DNA from: an uncultured Eubacteriales bacterium
GTDB lineage: Bacteria; Bacillota; Clostridia; Lachnospirales; Lachnospiraceae
DNA length: 64,000 nt
NCBI GenBank assembly: GCA_900319795.1
Contig: ONPU01000003.1
Coordinates: forward strand, 1-64,000
Direction: 5' to 3'
A program made the position numbers and the translations under genes. Each line of letters begins with the position of its first letter. The first letter of the stretch is position 1. Below are positions 42,548-51,800 of the stretch, in pieces. The notes below the pieces were generated by a model. That model made no database searches, was not told where the DNA came from, and saw nothing but the letters and a program-made list of their open reading frames with translations.

Positions 42548-43825
42548 ATGCAGAACTGGAATATCGAAACGAAATGTGTGCAGTCCGGTTACAGGCCGGG
42601 GAACGGCGAACCGCGTGAGGTTCCGATTTATCAGAGCACGACTTTTAAATATGCTACCAGCGCGGACATGGGAAAACTCTTTGACCTGGAGGCGGAAGGC
42701 TATTTCTATACCAGGCTGCAGAATCCGACCAATGACCTGGTCGCGGCGAAGATTACCGCAATGGAAGGCGGCACGGCCGGTATGCTGACATCGTCCGGAC
42801 AGGCCGCGAGCTTTTTCGCGGTGTTCAATATTGCGACGCAGGGTGACCATGTTGTGGCCTGCTCGACGATCTATGGCGGGACTTTTAATCTGTTCAATGT
42901 CACGATGAGGAAGATGGGCATTGATTTCACCTTCGTTTCGCCCGACGCGACAGAGGAAGAACTGAATGCCGCCTTTAAGCCGAATACGAAAGCCGTCTTC
43001 GGTGAGACGATCGCCAATCCGGCACTGACGGTATTTGATTTCGAGAAATTCGCCAAGGCCGCGCATGAGCATGGTGTTCCGCTGATCATTGACAATACAT
43101 TTGCCACACCGGTGAACTGCAGACCGTTTGAATGGGGCGCGGATATCGTCACACATTCCACGACGAAGTACATGGACGGTCACGGGACAGCCGTGGGCGG
43201 AGCAATCGTGGATTCCGGCAATTTTGACTGGATGGCCCATGCCGAGAAATTCCCGGGCCTTACGACGCCGGATGAGAGCTATCACGGCATTACCTATGCC
43301 GAACGGTTCGGACAGGGCGGAGCTTTCATTACAAAGGCGACAGCGCAGCTGATGAGAGATTTCGGAGCGATCCAGAGTCCGCAGAACGCGTTCTATCTGA
43401 ATCTGGGACTCGAGAGCCTGCATACGAGAATGCGCCAGCACTGCGCGAACGGTCTTGCTCTGGCGGAGTTCCTCAAGTCGAGTCCGAAGGTGGAGAGCGT
43501 CAATTATCCGTCTCTTCCGGGCGATCCCTATTATGAGCGCGCGATGAAGTATCTGCCGAACGGCAGCTGCGGCGTGGTTTCGTTCTGCATCAAGGGCGGA
43601 CGCGACGCGGCGGAGGAGTTCATGAGCAAGCTGAAGATCTTCGCGATCGAGACCCACGTGGCCGACGCGAGAAGCTGCTGCCTGCATCCGGCTTCCTCCA
43701 CGCATCGCCAGCTGACCGAGCAGGAACTGATTGACTGCGGCATTTCCGGCAACCAGATCCGTATGAGCTGCGGTCTTGAAAATACGGAAGACCTGATCAG
43801 GGACGTGGAGCAGGCGCTTGGCTGA
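42548..43825 (+). CDS. metY: O-acetylhomoserine sulfhydrylase (aminocarboxypropyltransferase)
   Basis: A 425-residue PLP enzyme of the Cys/Met metabolism family, converting O-acetylhomoserine and sulfide (or methanethiol) to homocysteine (or methionine). Motifs: ETKCVQSGYRP, YFYTRLQNPT, the PLP-stacking SSGQAASF, DNTFATPVNCRP, the Schiff-base Lys in HSTTKYMDGHG, and HPASSTHRQL near the C-terminus. The large PGLTTPDESYHG insertion is typical of MetY rather than MetB. The start at 42548 has GAGGTGG upstream; an in-frame start at 42521 would overlap it. Confidence 0.92.
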   Translation: MQNWNIETKCVQSGYRPGNGEPREVPIYQSTTFKYATSADMGKLFDLEAEGYFYTRLQNPTNDLVAAKITAMEGGTAGMLTSSGQAASFFAVFNIATQGDHVVACSTIYGGTFNLFNVTMRKMGIDFTFVSPDATEEELNAAFKPNTKAVFGETIANPALTVFDFEKFAKAAHEHGVPLIIDNTFATPVNCRPFEWGADIVTHSTTKYMDGHGTAVGGAIVDSGNFDWMAHAEKFPGLTTPDESYHGITYAERFGQGGAFITKATAQLMRDFGAIQSPQNAFYLNLGLESLHTRMRQHCANGLALAEFLKSSPKVESVNYPSLPGDPYYERAMKYLPNGSCGVVSFCIKGGRDAAEEFMSKLKIFAIETHVADARSCCLHPASSTHRQLTEQELIDCGISGNQIRMSCGLENTEDLIRDVEQALG

Positions 43826-43861
43826 AGCGTGTTTTATTTTCAATACCTGAAGAAAAAATAT

Positions 43862-43889
43862 TTGCTTTAAAAACGATTTTGAGTATAAT
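43862..43889 (+). promoter_or_regulatory. Promoter of the FMN riboswitch-ribU unit
   Basis: TATAAT (43884-43889) is preceded at 16 bases by a weak TTGCTT. Transcription would begin near 43896, just before the riboswitch. Confidence 0.6.
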
Positions 43890-43912
43890 AGGTAACGAAC
43901 TGAACAGCAGGA

Positions 43913-44038
43913 ATCTTCGGGGCAGGGTGCAATTCCCTACCGGCGGTGACAGTCCGCGAGCCGAATTTCCGTTTTGGAAAAGAGGGCACGAACCGGTGAA
44001 ATTCCGGTACCGACAGTAAAGTCTGGATGAGAGAAGAT
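43913..44038 (+). promoter_or_regulatory. FMN riboswitch (RFN element)
   Basis: The P1 stem ATCTTC / GAAGAT encloses the conserved blocks GGGGCAGGGTG, CCCTACCGGCGGTGA, AGTCCGCGAGC, GGTGAAATTCCGGTACCGACAGT and GTCTGGATGAGAGAAGAT. Each matches the RFN consensus. A terminator at 44066 completes an FMN-sensitive off switch for ribU. Confidence 0.97.
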
Positions 44039-44065
44039 CGGATATTCTTATAAAGAAGATCACGG

Positions 44066-44099
44066 ATACCCCGAGGCGAAGGCTTCGGGGTATTTTTTA
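44066..44099 (+). terminator. Riboswitch-controlled terminator
   Basis: A 12-bp stem ATACCCCGAGGC / GCTTCGGGGTAT (one G-U) with loop GAAG, followed by TTTTTAT. It lies 28 bases after the FMN aptamer and about 70 before ribU. Confidence 0.9.
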
Positions 44100-44167
44100 T
44101 CGGAGACTCCTGTAGGTGAATTTAAGCTTAGGATCTGCAGGAAAGATCCGGAAAAACAGGAGGTGTC

Positions 44168-44818
44168 ATGATGATGGATGGAAATGAAGCAGTTGCGGTC
44201 AATGCCAATGCAGTCGCGGCAAAGAAGGGATTCGGAACAAAACAGATCGCGTTTATCGGAATGTTCGGTGCCATTGCGTCTGTACTGATGTTTTTTGAAA
44301 TACCGCTGTTTTTTGCCCCTTCCTTTTACAAGATTGACCTTTCGGAGGTGCCGGTTCTGATCGGCACATTTGCTCTCGGACCGGTGGCCGGAATCGCAAT
44401 CGAACTTGTGAAAATCCTGATCCACCTTGTGGTCAAGGGGACATCGACAGCCGGCGTCGGTGAGGTGGCGAACTTTGTGATCGGCTGCGCGTTCCTGCTC
44501 CCGGCAGGTCTGATCTACAAAATGAAAAAGTGCAAGGAGAATGCTCTGATCGGAATGGTTGCCGGAACCGTCGCGATGATCATCGCCGGATGCCTGGTCA
44601 ACGCGTTCGTACTGCTTCCGACTTACGCGGCAGCGTTCGGAATGCCGATTGAGGCTCTGATCGAAATGGGAACCGCCGTCAACAAGTCCGTGACAGACCT
44701 GTTCAGCTTCGCGATGCTGTGCGTGGCGCCGTTCAATCTCGTAAAAGGAATTGTTGTTTCAGTGATCACATTCCTTCTCTATAAGAGGATCAGCGGTGTG
44801 ATTCACAAAGTGATGTAA
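44168..44818 (+). CDS. ribU: ECF transporter S component for riboflavin, RibU
   Basis: A 216-residue membrane protein with about six helices that binds riboflavin for an ECF transporter. The N-terminal polar stretch precedes TKQIAFIGMFGAIASVLMFFEIPLFF. The substrate-binding region includes YKIDLSEVPVLIGTFALGPVAG, as in RibU. The FMN riboswitch upstream independently supports the assignment. AGGAGG ends four bases before the first of several ATGs; 44168, 44171 or 44174 could be used. No EcfAAT genes are in the window. Confidence 0.94.
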   Translation: MMMDGNEAVAVNANAVAAKKGFGTKQIAFIGMFGAIASVLMFFEIPLFFAPSFYKIDLSEVPVLIGTFALGPVAGIAIELVKILIHLVVKGTSTAGVGEVANFVIGCAFLLPAGLIYKMKKCKENALIGMVAGTVAMIIAGCLVNAFVLLPTYAAAFGMPIEALIEMGTAVNKSVTDLFSFAMLCVAPFNLVKGIVVSVITFLLYKRISGVIHKVM

Positions 44819-44826
44819 TTTCTGAC

Positions 44827-44855
44827 TTGCCCAGAACCCCCTCATTCGTTATAAT
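44827..44855 (+). promoter_or_regulatory. Sigma-A promoter of mscL
   Basis: TTGCCC (44827-44832), 17 bases, TATAAT (44850-44855), with a leader of about 68 bases. Confidence 0.8.
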
Positions 44856-44929
44856 TCTACTTGTATACGTCAATGTGTTAAAGTAAATTGCGTTACAGGC
44901 AACAATGAATTCCAAAAAGGGGGTTTCTT

Positions 44930-45346
44930 ATGGCTGGAAAAGGATTCATCGGAGAGTTTAAGGAATTTATCGCGAAGGGCAACGTCATGGATATGGCAGT
45001 TGGTGTCGTGATCGGCGGCGCGTTCGGCGCTATCGTGACATCACTTGTCGACGATATCATCGGACCGATCCTCGGCGTGATCATGGGCGGTGTAGATTTT
45101 ACAAAGGTCGGCATCACAGTCGGCGGCGCAACGATCGCGATCGGCAACTTCATTCAGGCCATCATCAATTTCGTGATTGTCGCACTTGTGATCTTCTCGG
45201 TGATCAAGGCATTCAACGCGGCACGTGAGATGAAGGAAGGCAAGCCGGAAGAAGCGGCTCCGACCACAAAGATCTGCCCGTACTGCAAGTCCGAGATCGA
45301 TATCAACGCAACACGCTGCCCGCACTGCACATCTGAAAATGTTTGA
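44930..45346 (+). CDS. mscL: Large-conductance mechanosensitive channel MscL with C-terminal zinc ribbon
   Basis: A 138-residue channel that opens under membrane tension to release solutes after osmotic downshock. The N-terminal amphipathic helix and first membrane helix (FKEFIAKGNVMDMAVGVVIGGAFGAIV) and the second helix near residues 70-95 match MscL. Instead of the usual charged helical tail, the C-terminus carries a zinc-ribbon-like motif with Cys116, Cys119, Cys130 and Cys133 (CPYC...CPHC). The gate itself looks normal. AAGGGGG precedes the ATG, and a strong terminator follows. Confidence 0.94.
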   Translation: MAGKGFIGEFKEFIAKGNVMDMAVGVVIGGAFGAIVTSLVDDIIGPILGVIMGGVDFTKVGITVGGATIAIGNFIQAIINFVIVALVIFSVIKAFNAAREMKEGKPEEAAPTTKICPYCKSEIDINATRCPHCTSENV

Positions 45347-45353
45347 TCGTAAG

Positions 45354-45386
45354 AAGCTGGTTTATTTGAAATAAACCGGCTTTTCC
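45354..45386 (+). terminator. Intrinsic terminator of mscL
   Basis: AAGCTGGTTTAT pairs with ATAAACCGGCTT (one U-G), followed by TTCC, starting eight bases after the stop. The U-tract is short. The next promoter's -35 box lies inside the hairpin. Confidence 0.7.
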
Positions 45387-45394
45387 TGTATGAT
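45366..45394 (+). promoter_or_regulatory. Sigma-A promoter of the sigma-like gene
   Basis: TTGAAA (45366-45371), 17 bases, TATGAT (45389-45394). It is overlapped by the mscL terminator hairpin. Its predicted start near 45401 argues for the ATG at 45430 rather than 45403. Confidence 0.75.
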
Positions 45395-45429
45395 AGACCA
45401 TTATGGAAATAAGAGGACAGGAATACGGC

Positions 45430-45885
45430 ATGAGAGAACAGGAAAAGCAGTCACTCATAGAAGAATTTATGGAAGAAGTCCCCGAACTGGCGGAAGAGCT
45501 CCACGACGGCAGCCTTCCGATGGAGGATCTGATCCAGGAGGGTTACCTCGGGATCATGAACGGAATCGCGGTCCTTGCGGAAGAAGAGGAGAAGGGGCTT
45601 TACGGCGGACTCGGAGTTACGGAAACAATCCGCGGAGCGATCCGGAAGGCCATGCAGGACGCGTTGCAGGCTGAAAAGGCACTTCGTCTGGACGATGACC
45701 GCCTTGTGGTACAGGTGGAACTCTTAAACAAGAGCATTGACCGTCTGACAGAGGAACTTGGCGGCAAGCCGAATATCGATGAGCTGGCCAATGACCTCGG
45801 AATCTCTCAGGAGGAGGTTTTAAAGATCCTGAAGCTGACCGGCACTACGCCGGACGACGAGGCATTTCAGGCCCCGCCGCAATAA
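45430..45885 (+). CDS. Truncated sigma-70-like protein (regions 2 and 3 only)
   Basis: A 151-residue protein resembling part of a sigma-70 factor. EDLIQEGYLGIMNGI matches region 2.1-2.2, the core-polymerase-binding part. The DNA-melting and -10-reading regions 2.3-2.4 are replaced by an acidic stretch (AEEEEKGLYGGLGV) and a lysine/alanine helix. A region 3-like helical segment follows (LLNKSIDRLTEELGGKPNIDELANDLGISQEEVLKIL). Region 4 is missing. It could bind RNA polymerase without recognising promoters, or be a decayed sigma gene. ATG at 45430 has AGGA seven bases upstream; 45403 is an alternative. A TetR gene follows after 13 bases. Confidence 0.65.
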   Translation: MREQEKQSLIEEFMEEVPELAEELHDGSLPMEDLIQEGYLGIMNGIAVLAEEEEKGLYGGLGVTETIRGAIRKAMQDALQAEKALRLDDDRLVVQVELLNKSIDRLTEELGGKPNIDELANDLGISQEEVLKILKLTGTTPDDEAFQAPPQ

Positions 45886-45898
45886 GGGACATACGGAC

Positions 45899-46459
45899 AT
45901 GAATGACATCGAAGCGAAACTGGCGGCATCCTTAAAGGAGCTCACCAAGAAGGAAGCATTTGAAAAAATCACCATCCGGCAGATTACCGACGGAGCGGGG
46001 GTCATCCGGGTGACGTTCTACAATCATTTTAAGGATAAGTATGATCTTTTAGAGTGGATTATTTTTGAGGAAGTCATCAATCCCGTACGTATTCTGCTCG
46101 AACATGAGATGTACCGCGACGCGCTGATTCTCATTTTCAACAATGTGCTGGAGGAAAAGGGATTCTATATGCGCGTGGCCAGGCTGGAGGGCCAGAACTC
46201 GTTCCGCGAAATCATCACCCGCGCGATCCGGAAGCTGCTTTTTGAACTGTTCACGGAGGCCGCGGGAAAGAGCGGCAAGATAACGGCACACAGCTGGCTG
46301 ACTCCGGAGTATATGGCGGATTATTACGCCCAGTCCATGGCCTTCATCGTTCTGTACTGGATTGACGAGGGGATGCCGATCGGGGCGGAGGAAATGGCCA
46401 CGATCTATGAGTATATCGCGAGCCGGTCCATGTGGGACGTTCTGAAGGAACTGCAGTGA
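45899..46459 (+). CDS. TetR-family transcriptional regulator
   Basis: A 186-residue regulator. The N-terminal helix-turn-helix reads LAASLKELTKKEAFEKITIRQITDGAGVIRVTFYNHFKDKYDLL, with the TetR YxHF hallmark. The C-terminal ligand domain (SMAFIVLYWIDEGMPIGAEEM) resembles DhaS-type TetR regulators. The ribosome site is weak, suggesting coupling to the sigma-like gene upstream. It lies before the MMPL/repeat-protein pair, 216 bases away with a terminator between, and may repress it; this is inferred from arrangement only. Confidence 0.87.
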   Translation: MNDIEAKLAASLKELTKKEAFEKITIRQITDGAGVIRVTFYNHFKDKYDLLEWIIFEEVINPVRILLEHEMYRDALILIFNNVLEEKGFYMRVARLEGQNSFREIITRAIRKLLFELFTEAAGKSGKITAHSWLTPEYMADYYAQSMAFIVLYWIDEGMPIGAEEMATIYEYIASRSMWDVLKELQ

Positions 46460-46565
46460 CGGCGCTGTTGGCAGAATGGCGAAGAGAGTGCTAATACAAT
46501 TTCATACATTGGTTTAAAACGGATAGACATACAGTTGAAAGTGTCGCCGCATTTTGAACAACGAC

Positions 46566-46602
46566 AAGGCTTTGAAGATGGGAAACTTCAAGGCCTTTTT
46601 TT
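46566..46602 (+). terminator. Intrinsic terminator after the TetR gene
   Basis: AAGGCTTTGAAG pairs with CTTCAAGGCCTT (one G-U) around an 8-base loop, followed by TTTTT. It separates the TetR unit from the MMPL gene 74 bases downstream. Confidence 0.82.
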
Positions 46603-46675
46603 ATACTCTCATTTGGCAATGAAAGTAACACGGATTTCAAACGAATCGGACTACGGAAAGGGATGAGACTTCACC

Positions 46676-48781
46676 ATGAAGAACATCGGCAAAGCAATAG
46701 TAAAAGCGAGGTACGTGATCCTGATCGCGGCTCTTGTCCTTCTGATTCCGGCCGGAGTGGCATATCTGAATACGAGAATCAATTACGATATGCTGGTCTA
46801 TCTGCCGGATACGATCGAGACGATGAAAGGTCAGGACATCCTCCAGAAGGAATTCGGCAACGGGGCCATCGCGATGGTGATCGTGGAAGGGAAGAAACCG
46901 AAGGAAATCGCGGCTTTGAAGGCGAAGATCGAAGAAGTGCCTTCCGTCAACACGGTCCTTTGGTATGACAGTTTTATGGATATCTCGGTTCCGGAGGAGC
47001 TGCTTCCGGACCGGCTCTATGACGCATTTGTAAATGGCGACGCGCAGCTGATGGCCGTGACATTTTCCACAACGACCTCGGACGATGACACGATGGAAGC
47101 CGTCACGAGGATCCGGGAACTTCTGGACGACCACTCCTTCCTGCAGGGAATTTCAGCCGTGCTTGTGGATACGAAAAACCTGGCGGAGCAGGAGGAGCCG
47201 ATCTATGTAGGACTGGCCGTGGTTCTGGCAACCGTCGTGACGGCATTGGCCATGGATACGTATCTTGCGCCGATCCTCTTTCTGATCTCGATCGGAATGG
47301 CGATCGTCTATAACCTCGGCACAAACATTTTCATGGGCCAGATCTCCTACGTGACAAAAGCTCTGGCGGCCGTGCTGCAGCTGGGCGTGACGATGGATTA
47401 CTCGATCTTCCTGTGGCATTCCTTTAAGGAGGAAGAGCAGAAGAATCCGTCGGACCCCGAGGACGCGATGGCCAGCGCGATTATGAAGACATTTCAGTCC
47501 GTCATCGGTTCGTCGATTACGACGATTGCGGGATTCGCGGCTCTTTGCTTCATGTCCTTTACGTTCGGCCTGGATGTGGGCATTGTCATGATGAAGGGCG
47601 TCGCGTTCGGAGTCATTTCCTGCGTCACGATCCTGCCCTCGCTGATTCTTATTTTCGAGAAGGCGATTGACAGGACCGCGCACAAACCGCTGATGCCAAA
47701 GCTTAAGAAGCTTCCGGCGTTTGTGCAGAAATACCGCTGGATCATCATCGCGCTGTTCGCGCTCATCTGGGTTCCCGCGGCTTACGGCAATTCGCATTAC
47801 AGCGTTTACTACAATCTGGACTCCACGCTGCCGCGGACGCTTCCGTCTCTTATCGCGAGTGACAAGCTGGAAGAGCATTTCGATATGAACGCGACGATGA
47901 TGATCCTCGCTGATGTCAACGACGACCAGAAGACCCTCACCGCCATGAGTGACGAACTGAGAAAGGTCGACGGAGTGAAATCGGTGATCGGAGTGGACGC
48001 GCTTCTCGGAAACGCGCTCCCCGAGGAAATGATCCCCTCGGAACTGACCGACAAGCTTCAGTCCGAAAACTGGAAGCTGATGCTCCTGACGAGCCGCTAT
48101 CAGCCGGGCGGGGACGAGATCAATGCCCAGATCGATGAGCTGATCCCGATCATCAAGAAATACGATCCGAAGGCCATGCTAATCGGCGACGCGCCCTGCT
48201 TAAAGGATCTGGTAACCGTGGCGGACCACGACCTGAAAATCGTCAACTGGGTTTCGATCGCGATCATATTTGTCATTATTCTGTTCGTATTCCGCTCGGT
48301 GTCGCTGCCGTTTATACTTGTGGCGCTGATCGAGTGTGCCATTTTCATCAATATGGGAATTCCGTACTACACGGGAACGCCGCTTCCGTTCATCGCTTCC
48401 ATCGTCATCGGGACGATTCAGCTGGGATCGACCGTGGATTACGCGATTCTGATGACAAGCCGGTACCAGCGCGAACGCTCTTTGGGCAAGCCGAAGGAAG
48501 AGGCCATCCGGATCGCGCACGCGACCTCCATCACCAGTATTCTGACGAGCGGATTTACATTCTTCGCGGCGACTTTCGGCGTCGGTGTGTACTCTAAGAT
48601 TTCGCTGATCTCCGCGATGTGCATCCTGATGGCACGGGGCGCGCTGATCAGTACGGCGATGGTCATTACGGTTCTGCCGGCGCTGTTCTATCTGTTCGAT
48701 CCTCTGATTGTGAGAACGAGCATCGGTTTTTTGCCGAAGGGCAGCAAACGGAAGGTGAAGCCGGCGGGGCAGAACGCCTGA
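46676..48781 (+). CDS. MMPL/RND-family membrane transporter
   Basis: A 701-residue RND-superfamily protein with the duplicated topology of MMPL proteins. One helix (~14-31) is followed by an extracytoplasmic domain (~32-165) and five helices with GVTMDYSIFLWHSF. A second copy repeats this: a helix at ~357, a domain at ~378-525, then five helices with GSTVDYAILMTSRYQRE. The Asp in DYSIF/DYAIL is the proton-relay region. Such proteins export lipids or hydrophobic compounds. AAAGGG precedes the start. The secreted repeat protein begins 48 bases downstream, so the two are likely partners. Confidence 0.9.
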   Translation: MKNIGKAIVKARYVILIAALVLLIPAGVAYLNTRINYDMLVYLPDTIETMKGQDILQKEFGNGAIAMVIVEGKKPKEIAALKAKIEEVPSVNTVLWYDSFMDISVPEELLPDRLYDAFVNGDAQLMAVTFSTTTSDDDTMEAVTRIRELLDDHSFLQGISAVLVDTKNLAEQEEPIYVGLAVVLATVVTALAMDTYLAPILFLISIGMAIVYNLGTNIFMGQISYVTKALAAVLQLGVTMDYSIFLWHSFKEEEQKNPSDPEDAMASAIMKTFQSVIGSSITTIAGFAALCFMSFTFGLDVGIVMMKGVAFGVISCVTILPSLILIFEKAIDRTAHKPLMPKLKKLPAFVQKYRWIIIALFALIWVPAAYGNSHYSVYYNLDSTLPRTLPSLIASDKLEEHFDMNATMMILADVNDDQKTLTAMSDELRKVDGVKSVIGVDALLGNALPEEMIPSELTDKLQSENWKLMLLTSRYQPGGDEINAQIDELIPIIKKYDPKAMLIGDAPCLKDLVTVADHDLKIVNWVSIAIIFVIILFVFRSVSLPFILVALIECAIFINMGIPYYTGTPLPFIASIVIGTIQLGSTVDYAILMTSRYQRERSLGKPKEEAIRIAHATSITSILTSGFTFFAATFGVGVYSKISLISAMCILMARGALISTAMVITVLPALFYLFDPLIVRTSIGFLPKGSKRKVKPAGQNA

Positions 48782-48829
48782 GGCTTGTGTTTTATTTCCT
48801 TAAACAGGATTTGAAAGGAAGTGTGAATC

Positions 48830-51800
48830 ATGAAGAGAAAGCAGGTTATAGCACTTTTGATCGCGGCATCCATGGCAGCGGGGACAATCGGAAACGGCTG
48901 CTTTGCTCTGCCGGTTTTTGCGGCGAACAAGGGTGAAAAAGAAGATAAAAGCAATAAGGAAGAGAAGGAAGAGACCGTCTATGTATTTGCCGACGCGAAC
49001 GGCAATACGAAGAAGATCACGGTTTCGAACTGGCTGAAAAATAAAGACGGCGCCGCGTCGATCGAAGACCTGACGTCGCTGATGGATATTGAAAATGTCA
49101 AAGGAGATGAGGGCTTTTCCGAAAGCGCGGACGGGACGCTCGTCTGGGATGCCGAGGGAAATGACATCTTCTATCAGGGCAGTACCGACAAGGAGGTTCC
49201 GGTATCGCTCACGATCCACTACTATCTGGACGGGCAGGAGATCTCTCCTGAGGAACTTGCCGGAAAGTCCGGACATGTGAAGATCCGCATTGACTATACC
49301 AACAACGAGAAGAAGGGAGACGTCTATGTTCCCTTCACGGCTCTGACGGGCATGGTATTTTCCGATGAAAATGTGAAAAATGTCACGGTCGACCACGGCA
49401 CCATCCTTTCCGAAGGGAAAAATACCGTCGTGGTCGGAATGGGCTTCCCGGGACTTCAGGAAAGCCTCCAGAGCGTAAAGGACAAGACGGACGAGCTCCT
49501 TCAGGAAGACGAAGTGAGCGGGAAGACCCGCGAACGTTTTACGGATCTGGAGATTCCGGAATCTGTTGAGATCGATCTGGATACCGACAATTTCGCGCTT
49601 GCAACCAGCATGACGATGGTTGCGTCCAACCTGCTCGGCGGTGACAAAGTCGATGAGGATCAGCTGAAAGAGGATCATGAAAGCGTCCTGGACGAGATGG
49701 ACGACAAGATGGACGAACTGGAAAAGGCCGGAAATGACCTCGCGGACGGCGCGAAGAAACTCTCCGACGGCATTGATGAGGCCAATGACTCCATGCCGGA
49801 CCTTACGAAAGGTACGTCAGAGCTTCAAAAAGGCGTGAAAGAGTATACGGACGGTGTCGACAAGGTCGATGAAGGCGCGGGAAAACTCGCTGAAGGAGCC
49901 GATGAAGCCTCCAAAGGTGCTGTTAAACTCGCGAAAGGCATTGATGACTATACGGACGGCGTCTCCCAAATAAAGGACGGAGCCGACACACTCGCGAAAG
50001 GGACAAAGACCCTGGACGGCAATTCCGCAACGCTTTCCAAGGGCGCTTCCGATCTGGCAAAAGGGACAAAACAGCTGAAGGACAATTCGAAGAAACTGAC
50101 TGACGGCGCCGCTTCTTTACAGAGCGGCAATGAACAGATTCAGAAAGGCGCTCAGCAGCTCTATGACGGTATTGACGGTCAGAACGGGCTTCAGAACGGA
50201 GTAAAGGCTTATACGGGAGGAGTCAGTGAACTCGCAGGCGGCATCGAAACGATGTACGGAAGTGTACATGGAGACGGCACAGCTGAAAACCCGGGACTTC
50301 AGGCAGGCGTTTCCTCTCTGGAACAGGGTGTTTCCGCCTATACCGCAGGTGTCGCGTCGGCAGCTGACGGTGCGGCAAAGCTGAAAGCGGGCAGCGCGCA
50401 GCTGAAAGCCGGAGCCGCGGCGCTCAACGATGAAGAGCACGGCCTTCCTGCTTATGTGGCCGGTGTCGGGCAGCTGACCGAAGGCGTACAGGAAGTCGGC
50501 ACCAAAGTGCCGCAGCTGTCTGGGGGAGTCACACAGGTCGCCGATGGCGCGTCCAAGTTGGCGGAAGGCGTCAGCGCCGGTGCCGGGAAGATTACGGAAG
50601 GAGCTTCCGGAGTTCAGGATGGCGCGGATCAGCTGAAAAAGGGAACCGCTGATTTCGTCTCATCGGCATCGAAGCTTCCGCAGGCGATTACGGACGCAGC
50701 AGGTTCCATGGAAGAACTTGAAACCGGCGCCGGAACGGTCGCGGGAGGCCTTCAATCAGCCAAATCCGGAGCCTCATCACTTGCCGAAGCGGCGGGTTCG
50801 ATTGCCGAGGCTGCTTCCGCAGCGGATGTCGATTTCGAGGGAGCCAAAGGTTCGGCCAGGACAGCCGGAGTCGAGGCCGGAAAAGCAGTCGGACAGTCCG
50901 CGGGAGAAGAGGCGGGAGCCGGCCTGGCGAAGGTCACTACGGTGGACGTCAACTCCGATGTGCAGGCAGCACTTTCCGCTGCAGGCCTTACGGAGGAGCA
51001 GATCGCGGCCGTAAACGCCAAGCTTTCGGATATTAATATTAACGCGAAGGTAAATGACGCGATCGCGTCCGCGGCAAATGAATCGGCCAAGGCAGCCGCT
51101 TCGGCGGCAGCGTCCGCGGCTTCTGAGGCAGCAGCCAATGCAGCGGCATCCGCGGCAGCCGATACGGCGATCGGTGCCGTTCAGGGATCCGTTGAAACCA
51201 TGAAGGGACAGCTCGGCGGCATTAAGGAAGCTGCAGGAAGCCTTCAGGAAGGAGCTTCCGGACTTCAGGGCTCTCTGGCGGAACTGGCTGAGGGAGCGCA
51301 GAAGGTGGCCGGAGGCGTCAAGGAAGCGAAAAATACAATCGCCGGAAGCGCTTCGGATCTCAGCGGCCAGCTGGAGACGATGCAGAACGGTGCTTCACAG
51401 CTTACGGACGGTGCTGACAAGATTTCGGAGGGAGCTTCAGAATTGAGCGCCGGTGCCGGTACAATGGTTCAAAAGGCCGGAGAACTGAAGGCGGGTGCCG
51501 AGCAGGTGAGCGCCGGAATGAATCAGCTGGCGGAAGGCGCCAGCAAAGCGTCTGAAGGCGCGAAGCAGCTGGATGCGGCGAAAGATCCGCTGCTTCAGGG
51601 AGCCGGAGCTCTGGCACAGGGAAGTTCGGATCTCGACGAAGGAATCAGTTCATTAACAGACGGCCTTAATCAGCTGAAAGGCAATAATGAGACACTGACC
51701 AACGGAATGAGCACTCTGGCAGGGAGCGCGTCTGCGCTGGACGGCGGCCTTCAGAAGCTGAACGAAGGCGCGAAAACGCTTAACGGCAGTTCCCTGGCCC

